Shown here one piece after another: positions 51,182-63,211 of a DNA stretch of 64,000 bases. The stretch's first letter is position 1, and each line of letters begins with the position of its first letter. Source of the stretch: Bursaphelenchus xylophilus (lineage: Eukaryota > Nematoda > Chromadorea > Rhabditida > Aphelenchoididae). The DNA lies in contig CAJFCV020000004.1 in assembly GCA_904066235.2 (NCBI GenBank), forward strand, positions 9,052,001-9,116,000, in the 5' to 3' direction. The notes under the pieces were generated by a model that did not search any database, was not told the origin of the DNA, and was given only the letters and a program-made list of their open reading frames with translations. Both the position numbers and the translations under genes were made by a program.

Positions 51182-54100
51182 ATGGTTTCTCCGGTGGTAA
51201 AGACCATATTTTACCGTGGTCTACTGCCATTCTCGCTGTTCGCAGGTAATTTTGGCCTTTTTTAGGATGTTTGTTGATAGTTTTAGAGTTAACAGCGTCT
51301 ATTTTCAGCGGCAATTATTCGCCCATCCTATTTGTCAGTGTTATATGGATTTCTGGGACTTCTTGGACCGTTGCTACCTCCAGTCAGAAATAATTCGTCA
51401 ATTTCTGGTAAGCTTTATTTTTTTCGTTTGAATTTTAGAAAATGCAGTAATGGAATGGCGTTTTGATGTTATACTAACCACTTTTGGGCTATTGTGGGCA
51501 TCATTTTACACATATATTACACTTGGAATCAAGTGTAATATAATTTTTATTTCTGCAAGTAAAGTTGATGATTTGGGTTAGAAGAGCTGTAATAAGTACT
51601 GCAGTTTCCATTTTCAGGCGCGACTTCAAGCTATCTATTTATCACTTTGCTGTTATCAACCATCACTGCTGTCGGGCAGATAATCTTCCAAGTTACCCAA
51701 CATTTGGCCATCACCAGCGACGCAGTTTACATCGATCGATGTAACAACAAAGAGTTGTTTCGAATTCTTTTCAATTTTGGCTTTGTTTGGTACGTTTTTG
51801 TATTTTATTTTGAGAGCTTTGGAATTTAGGGTTCATCCAGATCATTGGCCAGATTCCATTCGAATCGTAAGCCCTGAAGGTATTGTGCTAGTGTCATCCT
51901 TTATCACTTCGGCGATCTGCATTTTTGGAAGTACGGTGCCAAGTCCAGGCTCGTCTACCGAGAATATTGTGGAGTTGCCGAGTACTAGTGCAAGATCAAG
52001 GTAATTTTGATGATTCCGGTCTTAAAATTAGAGATTTTCTGGGCGATTTACAATCCTATTGTACCTTCGAGAATTTTCTTTGATGTTGAAATAGAAAAAA
52101 AACTTGGTATATGTTGATCTAATTTTATATTCAACGATTTTTCCCTAGAACGGTCAAAATTCGAATGTCTTGGGTGTTGTTTAGCTAAATTTGTTGTGAT
52201 TTCAGTGAGACCCAGTCTCCATCAAAGCATCATCCACGCAGCGCATGTTTACCGGTCCTCAAGAAGGTCTCCGACGTCTGCGTCACACTTTTCTTGGCGG
52301 CATTGGGCATGGTTAATGTAAGTTTGATCTATTTTTTGTAAAAACTTTAGTTTTTCATGTTTTTTCTTGATATTTTTGTCTTTTTATTGAATTGTCAGCT
52401 AAAATACAGTCTTATTTTGCCCTACTGGATTGCAATTTGACAGATTGAAGTGAATTTTTCACCTTATTTTAGCCCTCCGCCCTGAACTTTGTCTACTTTG
52501 TAATTGCGTTGATGTTGGTCACCTGGTGGGCACTTTACACCCCGCTCAAACGGCGAACTCTCAATCGAATCAAGCTCTATTTGATCTTCTACACGGCGCT
52601 TCATTTCCTCCTCTATCTGGCCTACCAAGTCCCAGGCAGCCAATGGTTCCTGCCTTCAACTGAATGGCCCTCGAAATTGAGCGGACTGAACCCGATCATT
52701 GAGGCGAAATGCGAACGTTTCTGGGAGATTGGGTGGGCCGAAGAGCAGTTGTGGACGTACTATGCGAATTTCTTTGGATTGCTCGTGTTTTATCACATCT
52801 TGATCATCCAGTATCGCTGGACCAAAGGCGGAATTCGCGGGTTTTCGATTCAAGATGACGCGGAATCGAGTGTCCATGAAGAGGTGGGTTCTTGAGACAT
52901 TTTGAGAGCTTTAGCGGAGATTTAGGGGCATGAATTAGCCAAAAAATACCAAAAATTTTATTATTTTAGCTGTTTTTCAGCTTAATGTTGGCAAAAAGCT
53001 TTAATTTTTTTGTGTTTTTGTAAATTGTATGGGTGGATGTTGTAAAATTTGTGTCTGTAATGTATTGTCTAGGATAATTTGGTCATGGAAATGACGAATA
53101 TGGTCCCCGAGCGCCCCGCTTCCACCGACGGAAGCACCATCGACCAGTCCGAAGTGGACGGCCGCTGTTATATTGCGATTGGCGTGGAGCCGGAGCCCTC
53201 CCCAACTCGAAAATTCGCGAAAAAGAAAATTGTGGTAATCGGAAAAGCCTATTAGATCTTTCTGAGCTCTTACAAACATCTATGCCAATCAATTTCTAAT
53301 ATTACACTTGACTAACTGGTCTCTAAAGCAATTTTTTATCTAAATTATTTTGACTTATGCTATTCCTGCGGCTAATTATGAACGCTTAGGCTTTGTAACG
53401 TATTTTTGGCTGCCAAAAAGAGGTCCACAAAATGAATTATGTGCTTTGCTTGGGAAAACTTTGAGATTTCTGTGGATAAATTGATATTTTTTGCGAAATT
53501 TGATGATTTTTCTTTTAGCTTTTGCCAAATGACAGCGAAGCCAACCCTGACGGAACATTCCCCCTACAAAGAATCACTTCGGAAGTCGTGGATCGCCAAA
53601 AAATTGCTTTTGTTTTCAAAGGTAAGGGCAAAGCTGAAGGTAAGACAATATAATGGTCGATTATGGAGTGATGTTGAAGATATTCGTCTCGAAAATGGCT
53701 TTGTTAGATGGCTGAGGTCATAATGTTTTCAGGAAGAGCCAAAGTCCCGTCGATCTGGCGTCAGAGCTTCCAGCAGGTCTGTTATTTCATTCTCTACCAC
53801 TGCTACGCGTTTGCCTTGCTGGCCATGATGACTTTTGCTCTGATGTACCACTCTGTGTTCGGCCTCATTTTCCTACTCCTACCATGCATTTTATGGGCTC
53901 TCCCCAACTCAAGGCAGTGGTCATTCCGCCTCAGTCCGGTCATCGTCGCCTATGCCGAGTTCCTTTTGATTGCCCAGTACATCTACAGTATGCCTTTGGA
54001 AGAGTTCCTCCCACAGGACAACTACATGAAAATTATTGGATTCCAGCTGGCTGCGAATAGAACTATGGCGTTTATTACGCTCGCTACAAAGGTAAGAGGG

Positions 54101-57100
54101 TGGGAATTGGATTTGAGGGACCTGGGATATTATACTTGATATCAGTGATATCAAATGGGAGATTTTAGATCAATTGATGGAATTTTTTAAATTTTTTGAG
54201 GAAAGATAAGCATGTAAGAGTATATTGTGCATTTACGTGGCCTTGTGCACCTCTGGGAAGACAATTTTGTTGGGTTATTTTATTGAACAAATTATTGAAA
54301 AAAAAATTTTTTGTTGAAAAAGTATGTTTAAAATACGACGAAATCTCTTCATATACAAATAAGGACTAACAAAAATAAAAGCAAAGAAGAAGTACGTCAA
54401 AAATGCAAATAATCAACATTACTTACATTATCCATGTCACTTATCCGTTGAAAAGAAGCGTAAACCGAAGCGAACCGCTTGCAAGTTGATAATGTGTCGA
54501 GCATAAGCTTTTTGTCAAATTTCGAGAAGTGCAAACACTTGAATACGCATTTTAAACAGCTTGTTTGACAAGTTTTGGGGATATTTGAGAGATTTTTAGT
54601 TAAAAGTTGGGATATTCTAGATTTTTTGGTACAATCATGGAAATCCGATGATATTTGGTAGGAAATCGGCAGAGAAGAGTGTTTACGATATGTTCGGCTC
54701 ATTTTCTGACCAGCTTTTGTTTATTTTTTTGGCAAAAAAACTTGTTCCAGATCTTTCCCAGACAAAAAAATGATGTAAAGGAATTTTGAAAACGCTTATC
54801 ACTCAAAAAACGTATCAGTTGAAGCGAAAAAAGCTTTGTTATCCTACTAATAACAATAGAAGTTACTTTATTTTCAAATAATTGGATGAAAATATAGCAA
54901 TTTACCTGTTTCTTGATGAGTCATTTAAAAAGATACCTGAAGAAAGTATTTTTTGTTTTGCCGCTTTTTTGAGTCCGAAATTAGAGCAGTAGTCGAGAAA
55001 CGCCTCGGGGTCGGAAGGAATGGCGCAAAACTCGCGAAGAAACGGCGGTTTTTCATCTTGAAGTCATTGGAATCGAAGGTGTTTTTGCGGAATTTTTGCA
55101 GTTATAGGAAAGAATTTGGAAATGTAATAAAGTTTGAAGCGACCAAACAGTAATATTTTTTGTAATTGCAGTGTTTAGAGATGTGTTGAGGAATTTTGAA
55201 ACATGTTTTTTGTTGATTTTTGAGCTTCCGCATGTTTATTTCCCGTATAATCGATTTTAAAGGGTGGATGTTGAAGATTTTATTGGGAAATGTGTTTTTT
55301 ATCCTCTTTTCGGCAGATTCTTAGTTTCAAATCTTAGAGGTGAAGATTTGAAGGGAGAAATGGCGAAATTTTAATATGATACTGTCATGGATAATATAAA
55401 ATTTTTTGACTTTATGGTTTTTTATTGTTGGAAATGCGGTAAAAGTTAGTTTTAATTGATTTTACGGAGGAGTTTTTAAGAAAACAGCGAGAATTTTGCC
55501 GAAAATTTTATGGATAATATAATTTTTGACAAGTTTCTGTGCTTTTATGGGTAAAATAATTAAAAAACGCGAAAAAATAAGGTCTTGATCGGATTGCTCC
55601 CCGAAATTACTGTTTTTAGGTCTGTTGATATTTGAATTCCTCGTTTGGGCTGCTAATAATCCAGCGGTAATCGAATTTGTGATTAGCCCACTCATGAAAT
55701 TCTTCTTTCCTTTCACGTTAATTCCCTTTTTGATAGCTCCTGAGCGATTCTTTCCTTCCCCAATTTTGCGCTCCCACCGGCGACGACAAAATGACATGGG
55801 GTTTCTGTTTATAAACGAAAGGAACGTCGATTTGTGTTTGGATATTAGACTTTGAGGGGGTATTCCAATTTTATGGGGTTTGAAAAGTTTTGAGGGGGAG
55901 TTAAGGTAAAATGTGAATGGAAAGGGGATTTAAAATGAATTTGGGGCAAGATAATATACCAAGGAAGAAGATGATGACATTTTTTTAGGTAAAATTTGAG
56001 CATTTTTGATATTACTTTTGATAAATTTTTGAATTTTTTTTTCAATTTTGATATAAAATTGGGTAAAACGGGCTTGAAAAAGCCCAATTTTTAAAATACA
56101 ATTTGACGATTTCTTATCTTTACGAAATTTTTTTTACATCATCGATGTCACGGGAACAAATCTATGACCGCGACTTTAAACGGTCACAGCCATTTTTGAT
56201 TAATAAACTGAGCGATTCCACCCCGATTAATCTGATCAATGTGGCTCATTTTTTGAGTCACTGGCCATGTTTATTGTGTCATCACAATTATGGATCCGTC
56301 AATTTTGAACTTTTAAAACTGAATTATTCAATAATTTGTTGATTTTTTTGCGGGATTTTTGAGACATTTTAGGGTTAAAAAAGATTTTTTTTGTGTTATC
56401 CATGAGATCAAACAAAAAATTTTTTTGAATGCTGATTTTTTTTATTAAAACATGGATATTGGGATCATAAGAAGTTGTTTTTTTTCAGTTCCTACTCCTC
56501 CTACCGCTCTTTGTCCTCCTCCGTTTGCATCTCCGCGAGCACTTCTACGACTCCCTTTCGGATCACGAACGTCAACGCCAGCTCAATTACGGCACTTTTG
56601 AAGTCCGAAGAAAACAATCAGCACAGGAGAGAAAGGCCAGCGAAGCCGAGGAAAGCTTTATCAGAGGAGATGTAAGCTTTATTTTGGGGGTTTTTTGAAA
56701 AAAATGGAAATAATTTTTTATTATGCTTTAGGTACTTAAATTTTGACCCTTTAATTTTACGGTAACTGCAAGTATTTTTATACAAAATTCATAGCTATAT
56801 TTTGAAATTTTCCAGACCTCGGCGTTTGAAAACATCAGCAAGTATCTCGCGTCCATCTGGATCTTCGTTGTCGCCCTTGTTTTACTCTACAATTGCCTCA
56901 CCGAGCCCCCAGTTCTCTACGCCCTCGGATATTTCGTCCTCTGGAGCGGACTTATTTGCAATTTGGTGGTGAGTTCAGCCCATTTTTTGGACGAACTTTT
57001 GATCTTTAGATATCTTTCCGCTTCTTCCGCAAGTCCATTTATCTTCTCCTGACCACATTAATCGTCTATTCGTCGGTGGTGATCATCTCCTTGTACATCT

Positions 57101-57467
57101 ACCAGTTCCCGGAGGTCCCCGATTACTGGAAGGAACTCACCGGCCTCTCGGACGAATGGAATCGCGACATTGGGTTGGTCGACTTCAAGTCCGATAAGGT
57201 TCAAGCGTAAGTTTTGAAGAGATGACTTCAAAAATTTTTTTTTGATAATTTGCATTTCGAGTAACAGATGGCGTATTTTACAAACCTATTATTTGGAAAT
57301 ATGTTTTTTTTTCAGATCACTCTTCACGAGATTCTTCAAACCACTGTCGCTTTTGGTGGTCACAATGGTTCAACTCAAATTCTTCCAAAGTTCTTGGACT
57401 AGATTGGTCTCAACCCCCGAATCCCGAAGCCGAAGCCCGTCGGAAGACTCTTTCGGACGGAGAGGAT
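51182..57467 (+). CDS. pezo-1: Piezo mechanosensitive channel, N-terminal part
   Basis: Start of a Piezo channel, a very large trimeric plasma-membrane cation channel opened by membrane tension. Fourteen exons join in phase: 51182-51245, 51309-51407, 51439-51558, 51618-51789, 51830-52000, 52206-52317, 52473-52883, 53073-53234, 53519-53621, 53733-54091, 56489-56671, 56816-56968, 57010-57206 and 57316-57467, about 819 residues. Recognisable blocks: [40 protein letters not shown] then [14 protein letters not shown], and the helix-rich units [17 protein letters not shown] and [16 protein letters not shown] typical of the blade repeats. Family members have about 2,400 residues, so two thirds are missing. 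Intron 2 is only 31 bases while intron 10 is 2.4 kb. No further exon could be placed with confidence before 64000; a weak candidate lies at about 58491-58542. Confidence 0.85.
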
Positions 57468-57586
57468 GTAGGTTTAAGCTTTTATGTAAGGATTTTGGGT
57501 GATTGTGTTTGTGAAAAACGGATTTTTTTTTGAAAATTTTGAGGAATTTGCAGAATTTTTTGATTTTTCAACCGAAAAATAGTTTA

Positions 57587-57852
57587 CTAGTCGGGACAAA
57601 AAGTCCTGATAATTTTGCACCGTGCGGATTTGAACGTTTTGGGTTGTCGCTGCGAAAATCGCGAAAAAAATTGTTTTGCACGGTGCATTTGACCCGAAAA
57701 GTGCATTTGCACAGTGCATTTTTGTTTGTTTTTGCCTTACGTCGCGCGCGATTCCCCATTTTTCGGAGCGACAAATCGTTTTTTCGGAGTGCGACAAAAA
57801 CCGCGCAAAATCCGCACGGTGCAAAATTATCAGGACTTTTTGTCCCGACTAG
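57587..57852. mobile_element. TA-flanked MITE carrying GCACNGTGC palindromes in its arms
   Basis: Inverted arms begin CTAGTCGGGACAAAAAGTCC, are flanked by TA (57585-57586 and 57853-57854), and run about 60 bases each. The element is 266 bases. GCACCGTGC/GCACGGTGC occurs within both arms, and more copies (GCACGGTGC, GCACAGTGC) occur between them, giving four in all. It lies just downstream of the last placed Piezo exon. The TA target suggests Tc1/mariner. It is the only element here in which the palindrome is part of the terminal repeat. Confidence 0.78.
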
Positions 57853-57854
57853 TA

Positions 57855-59667
57855 ATGAGCACTCCAAAAAACGTTTAATATGCAAGGCTTGGAAAATTTA
57901 GCTGAAAAAAAACTCAAACAACGGTCTTAATGACCAAAAACAACAAAAAAATACGAATAAAAACAAAGAGAATCAGACCGTAAATACAATTATTGAGGCC
58001 ACAAAAGTCTGGAATGCAATCACGCCTCAAAAACAAATACGAAGAGAGCTGTTACACAAACGCCGGCGTATGAATCGTACTTAAAGGGCTGATAAGAGAA
58101 TTTGGAAAAAGTTGAGGGAGTTTGGAGAAGGTTTTGTGTATTTTTTGAGGGCTTTCAAGGTATTTCAGAGCTTTGAAAAAGATTTGAAGACAATGATTGG
58201 CCATTGTGAGGCGATTTTTGTGTTTTACTTGGTGTATTTGTTATGAAATTGGCGATTATCTCTTGTTTTTCTTTTTATCGGTGACTTCTTGACATTTTTT
58301 GATAATTTTGAGTCGCTTCCAATCTCTTGCTTGAATAAACAAGGTTGTTTTTGGTAAAATCTCTTTGCTCAGTCCAATAATTTTTCTCCGAAGTCTCCGA
58401 TTTTTGGTCTAATAATCGCGTCAAACGATTGTTTGCCATTTCCACGATCAAAGTCATCGATTCTCCCTCGATTCTTGCTACTTTTTACAGCCAAACATAT
58501 TTCTTCAACGGGAAATGTCAGCTTTTCGCCGCAGGTGAATCGTTCCCTCCTAAAATTTGCTCTCTTCTTCGGCGTCTGTAAAAACGAACCCTTCGGGTCT
58601 TGTTTCCCTCCACTTTCCTCCTTTCTTTGATCAGCTGGCCGAAAACGGACGGATCTCGTTATCATTGCGGTTTTGGTTTTTATTTCGGAATTATGAAAAG
58701 AAAGGGAGTTGAAGCTAATTTTTTATTTGTGGTAGACCTCATGGAGGAGATTTTAGAACAATTTGAAGAGTAAAGGCTTTTTTGATAATGATCTTTCAAA
58801 GCCATGAAACCTCTTTGACGTTTTGATGATTTTCTCCCCGATTTTTATGACTTTCCTCCTTTTTTATGGCATTTTCTCATTGCAAACAATGGAAACTGGA
58901 AGATTTTTTGAATCTTAGGCAAGATTTTCCCCTTGGCAAAACAGGATTAAAATTAGGAATTATGGATTTCTTTACATTTCTCTCCTATTTGTTTGTCTTT
59001 TTTTTTATGAATCATCTTCAAATATAGGCTGTATTACAGAAAAAAGGGCTTAGCAGGTATTCGAAGAATGTTTTCTTCTAGGATAAGGATTGATGATGCT
59101 TTGTTTTGAGGTATACGATGATTTTTGGTATCTTCACGGTATTTTTAGAACGTTAATAGTACATATAGTACGAATACCCATGAGCATTTATGACTTCATT
59201 TTTAAATTAAAATTCTTTTCTATTCAACTTTTCGGCCACTATAGAAATTTTTATGGCCAGTGGTCATGAATTAGAAGTACATTTGGACCAAAGTCGTACT
59301 GCTTTACGCCAATTTTGAACCCTTTCAACCTTTTTCGACAAAAGTCTGACCTCTGGTCCTCTCAGATGTCATATCCGTTATCCACACGGCCGTCAAGTTC
59401 CTTGGTTCATGTCTGAAAACACTTGTTTACGCTAGAGTTATTATTCGCTTCTTCGGCTTTTCATAATTTCCCCTTGGCCCACAAAAACAACCCCTTCGTG
59501 CTATATGACCACCACGAGAATTTGCATTTATTGTGTCGTAAATTTGAGGGTCATCCCTGTCCAGATGTCTTATATTTCGTCGTGAGCGCTGTACACATCT
59601 TTAAAGCTGGTATTCAGGGCATGGTTTGTGCGAAATTGAAGATTGAAGGCCCTTAATTAACGGAAAA
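57855..59667. other. Non-coding stretch downstream of the placed Piezo exons
   Basis: AT-rich with a slightly GC-richer island at 58370-58660. A candidate exon on the plus strand (about 58491-58542, after TTTTTACAG and before GTGAATC) would continue the Piezo phase but has no recognisable Piezo sequence. Nothing else supported. Confidence 0.35.
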
Positions 59668-60516
59668 ATGGGTGTCAAAGAGAAACTCCTCGACTTGGTG
59701 AGGAAAGAAAAACAAGCCGCCAAAAGAATACGGAGGAAACCGTGTAAGTAACGAAAGTTTAAATTGCATTGTGAAAGACTTAATCGATCCCCAAGCAATG
59801 TTGAATGTGTTACTCAAGATAATTTGGTTTTATTTTGGGTCTTACTGGGAGTTTAGTTAGATTCTGGGAAGTTCAAGATGTATTATTGAATTATACGGCG
59901 GTTAAGGCCGAGTAAGGGCTGTAAAAACGTGAGCAAAGTGATATTTGAAAATAAGTTTTTTTGTTTTGTTGTTTTTGGAATTGTTGCAGAATGCTTTTCA
60001 AGGCTTCATCTCACAATAGGCACGGTAAAATTGGAATAAAAATAGATCTGTAATAATGGATTGCTAGGCTTTTATTATGCATGCATTTCAATTCGGTTTT
60101 ACAGGGGAAGACCCTGAAAACCGCGGTAAATGTGTTTTTCAAGCTCGGGACGGCCAAAATAAAAAGTTTTCATCCCCATAATTACGTAAGGGTCCTCTGA
60201 AGAATACAAATTTGTTTAGCTTAAATTGGGCCGATTGAAGGGAAAAAATCGTTATCCTCGAAGCCAAAGGGAAAAAATGACGTCACTACAACGAAAATGG
60301 ATCTCATTGATATTGAGTTCGTTCTTCAACTATTTTTTGTTTATAATATCTGACAAAGATTTAGTGCCTGATCTCGAGTTTTTTATGGATAATTGTTTAT
60401 CCAAAGTTCGTCTGGGGCCGTATTCGTTATTATGTGTCGGTTCTTTTTTTTGTGCCGGAACTCTAGGCCCATTCTCCTCTGTTTTTAAGTGTTTTGTCAG
60501 GTCGCATATTTTTTAA
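59668..60516 (+). CDS. Possible small multi-exon gene, unrecognised
   Basis: Exon-like blocks in order: 59668-59744 (MGVKEKLLDLVRKEKQAAKR then IRRKP), about 59990-60022 (CFSRLHLTIGT), 60105-60186 (GKTLKTAVNVFFKLGTAKIK then SFHPHNY) and 60220-60516 (LKLGRLKGKNRYPR onward to a stop). Each has plausible GT/AG neighbours, and the last three join in phase. The first junction would create a TAA in the simplest splice, so exon 1 or the splice choice is wrong, or this is a decayed gene. The last exon contains hydrophobic stretches. No family recognised. Confidence 0.3.
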
Positions 60517-61250
60517 CAGCCTTTGCGTTCGAATCCAATTGATTTCTCATTGTTTTGAAAGGATGGCGAGGGACCTCAAATAGTGTTTGTTAAAAGTTTT
60601 TGTGACGGCTTTATTTGACGTAGATTTTCAAAATTTAGGTAGTAATATCGCGAGATCTGGGGACAGTCTTGTGTGGTGGTATTTGGACTGTATTAGATTC
60701 TCAGTGATTGCTCATGGCCCGCATTTAAAAAACGTTTCTCTAAGCTCACCACTTGAGTGAGTGATGCTCCAATACAACTTGACGTGAATCAAGCTCGGAA
60801 AAGTCTCAACCGAAATATAGAGCCGTTTTCATCGCCTTGAATTTTTAATTAGACGCTTTTATGACGGGAATGCAAATGCGTTTCGGTGCGGTTTTATATT
60901 TCTTGTCATTGTTTTTTGGCCTGTACGAAAAGGTTGAAAGCGGAGCTCACAAGGGCTGTGTAGTTTGGAAATCTCGGTCGAACTTGTTCTGATTGAGGAA
61001 ACAGTTCTTGTTGTTGCGGGTGGTATAGTTCAAGTTATAGCTATCGGCCCAAACTATGTTTTGGTGCAGCGGTTTTTCACTTGACTATTCCATGTGGAGT
61101 TTGAGCGAAAAGTGTATCATAAACAATTTCTGAGACACTTTTGGAGCATAAAGTTATCCATAAATGAAAGCCGTTGTTTGCTTCACAAGTTTGGTTGTTT
61201 TTTGGAACTAAAACACCTGCCGCCTTTTCAATCTCCTGTATTACTTCGAG
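60517..61250. other. Intergenic, no gene seen
   Basis: Mixed-composition DNA without open frames or recognised repeats, leading to the nested element that starts near 61255. Confidence 0.4.
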
Positions 61251-61618
61251 TGATACCCTATTCGCGGACATCTCTATTCGCGGACACCCTATTCGCGGAC
61301 ATTCCCAGTTCGCGGACACGCTGTTCGCGGACGCCCTATATGGAAAGATGTGACGTCTTCTTTATTCCTCCGGTTTTTGTCGTTCACGGCACGGCAGTAG
61401 GCACAGACGTATCGTAGCATTCCCTTTCTATCAGCTTTTCCACCATTGGTTAATGCTTATACCAAACCATCGTCGTCTGGATGGGGCGCCGAAAACCTCG
61501 TATACGTCCCTCGACGTTGCGACGGCAATGCAACAGGCTTGAACGAGGCTTCTTCATCAGGGTTAGTGATATCCATTGTACAGCGTTGGTAACAATATAA
61601 CAATATATACTCCCCGTA

Positions 61619-63088
61619 CAATGTTTTGACCCCCCTCCTAACTCGGCCCAAAGTGTACCAATTGGGACCAAATTTGGTATCTAGTCTACTCACAGGCTAG
61701 TAACAAAAAATAACATAGCAAGACATACCTTATAGTCGAATTCCAAAATCCAGGGGCAATTTTCAAAAATCACCTTAAAAAATCGAGGAAAAAGTTTTGA
61801 CCCCCCTTAAAAAAAAGTTAGATATCGCCAGGGGATGCCACCCGAACCTATCGTAATCGACGTCCCATACCTGAATACAGGTTAATAAATGGTTTTCCGT
61901 TGAATACTTCGTTGCATTTGAGGATTCAACGCGTTAAACCGTTTTTGATGTATAGCTGCCCAAAATGGTGAAAATCTTGCCCTAGCGCTTTCCAAGAGCT
62001 CTAAATTGGGTTTATATTATGTGATTGAGACCTGTATTTACCTTCTCAGTTCGATAAAAGTGCATGGTGGACTGGCGGTGTAGATTCGGCGGATACCCTC
62101 TTGCCATGCCCAGCCTTGGTGAGCCATTTGCTCTTTGACTCAAGGTCGAGATGTGTTCGTTAGGTCCTCAATGTAATTCTGACACTCCAATTTACTCTCA
62201 GTAATGTAAAATGTTTCGATTTGACACGTTTTGTAATGGTTTTCATTCACCTTAATCTTGAGTCTGCCGTTACTGTAGATGCCCCCGAGTACCATGACAT
62301 CCCCACCGCACATTTGGCGTTCCATACGTCTCCACTGAGTATGGCGGGTGCTGTAGCGTCTTATATTACCTGGTTCATCAAATGAAAGCCGTTTTTGGCG
62401 GCTAAAAATCCATTTGAAAAACGCGGGTTTTTCGTTAAGGTGCAGATCGGCGAAGTTACGGCTGCAAACCATATGAAACCGTGTCAGCGGGAGTTTATTC
62501 TTTGTTTGAGAGTAAATAGGAGTCTCAGGATTACATTGAGAACCTAACGACCATATCTAACCCTTCGGTCAAAGAGCTAATGGGTCGCCCAAGCCGGGCA
62601 TGACAAGAGGGTATCTGCCGAATCAACACCGCCAGGCCACCATGCACTTTTATCGGAAAGAGAAGATAAATACAGGTCTCAATCACATAATATAAACCCA
62701 ATTTAGAGCTCTTGGAAAGCGCTAGGGCAAGATTTTCACCATTTTGGGCAGCTATACATTAAAAACGGTTTAACGCGTTGAATCCTCAAATGCAACGAAG
62801 TATTCAACGGAAAACCATTTATTAACCTGTATTCAGGTATGGGACGTCGATTACGATAGGTTCGGGTGGCATCCGCTGGCGATATCTAACTTTTTTTTAA
62901 GGGGGGTCAAAACTTTTTCCTCGATTTTTAAAGGTAATTTTTGAAAATTGCCCCTGGATTTTGGAATTCAACTATAAGGTATGTCTTGCTATGTTATTTC
63001 TTGTTACTAGCCTGTGAGTAGACTACATACCAAATTTGGTCCCAATTGGTACACTTTGGGCCGAGTTAGGAGGGGGGTCAAAACATTG
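61619..63088. mobile_element. Tc3-like element with long inverted repeats, internally deleted
   Basis: Starts CAATGTTTTGACCCCCCTCC and ends with the inverse, flanked by TA (61617-61618 and 63089-63090). The arms are about 555 bases and nearly identical. Long inverted repeats, the TA target and a Tc3-like transposase remnant in the centre place it in the Tc1/Tc3 group. At 1470 bases it is too short for a full transposase. The flanking CTCCCCG is also mirrored, so the insertion site itself was palindromic. Confidence 0.75.
62140..62472 (-). pseudogene. Tc3-like transposase fragment
   Basis: About 110 residues resembling the middle of Tc1/Tc3 transposases. KWIFSRQKRLSFDEPGN corresponds to the block around the first catalytic Asp (usually FSDEKKFNLDGPD), and MCGGDVMVLGGIYSNGRLKI to the conserved GGGxVMVWGAF block. 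The first catalytic Asp is not in its usual place (FSRQK instead of FSDEK) and the rest of the catalytic domain is missing, so it is non-functional. Confidence 0.7.
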
Positions 63089-63211
63089 TACGGGGAGTAT
63101 ACACGCAGAAATAAGAAATAATTAGACGGAAATACTTGGGCGTCCGCGAATAGGGAAACCCGTGTCCGCGAGTTGGGTGTCCGCGAATAGAGATGTCCGC
63201 GAAGTGTCCGA

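Larger units (their letters stand above)
61255..63211. mobile_element. Outer element with iterated TTCGCGGAC termini
   Basis: The left end has five copies of TTCGCGGAC(A/G) within about 85 bases (61261-61345), spaced by CATCTCTA, ACCCTA and similar. The right end has four copies in inverse orientation (63140-63211). TTCGCGGACATCTCTATTCG is mirrored nearly exactly at the two tips. The inside is almost wholly occupied by a second palindromic element. Reads as a transposon whose terminal repeats are built from sub-repeats, interrupted by a Tc3-like insertion. Target duplication not resolved. Confidence 0.65.

Noticed and set aside
54397..54702. 101-codon minus-strand frame within Piezo intron 10
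   Set aside because: Ser/Lys-rich, no family resemblance and no supporting neighbours; treated as chance.
57530..57901. Open frames of over 100 codons on both strands
   Set aside because: Symmetric frames produced by the inverted arms of the TA-flanked MITE.
58369..58665. 98-codon minus-strand frame in a GC-richer island
   Set aside because: No recognised domain, and the region also fits a non-coding Piezo intron. Not enough support to call a gene.
59348..59475. Possible further Piezo exon (DVISVIHTAVKFLGSCL-like)
   Set aside because: An acceptor is present but no donor before the stop, and the similarity to the Piezo blade is not convincing.
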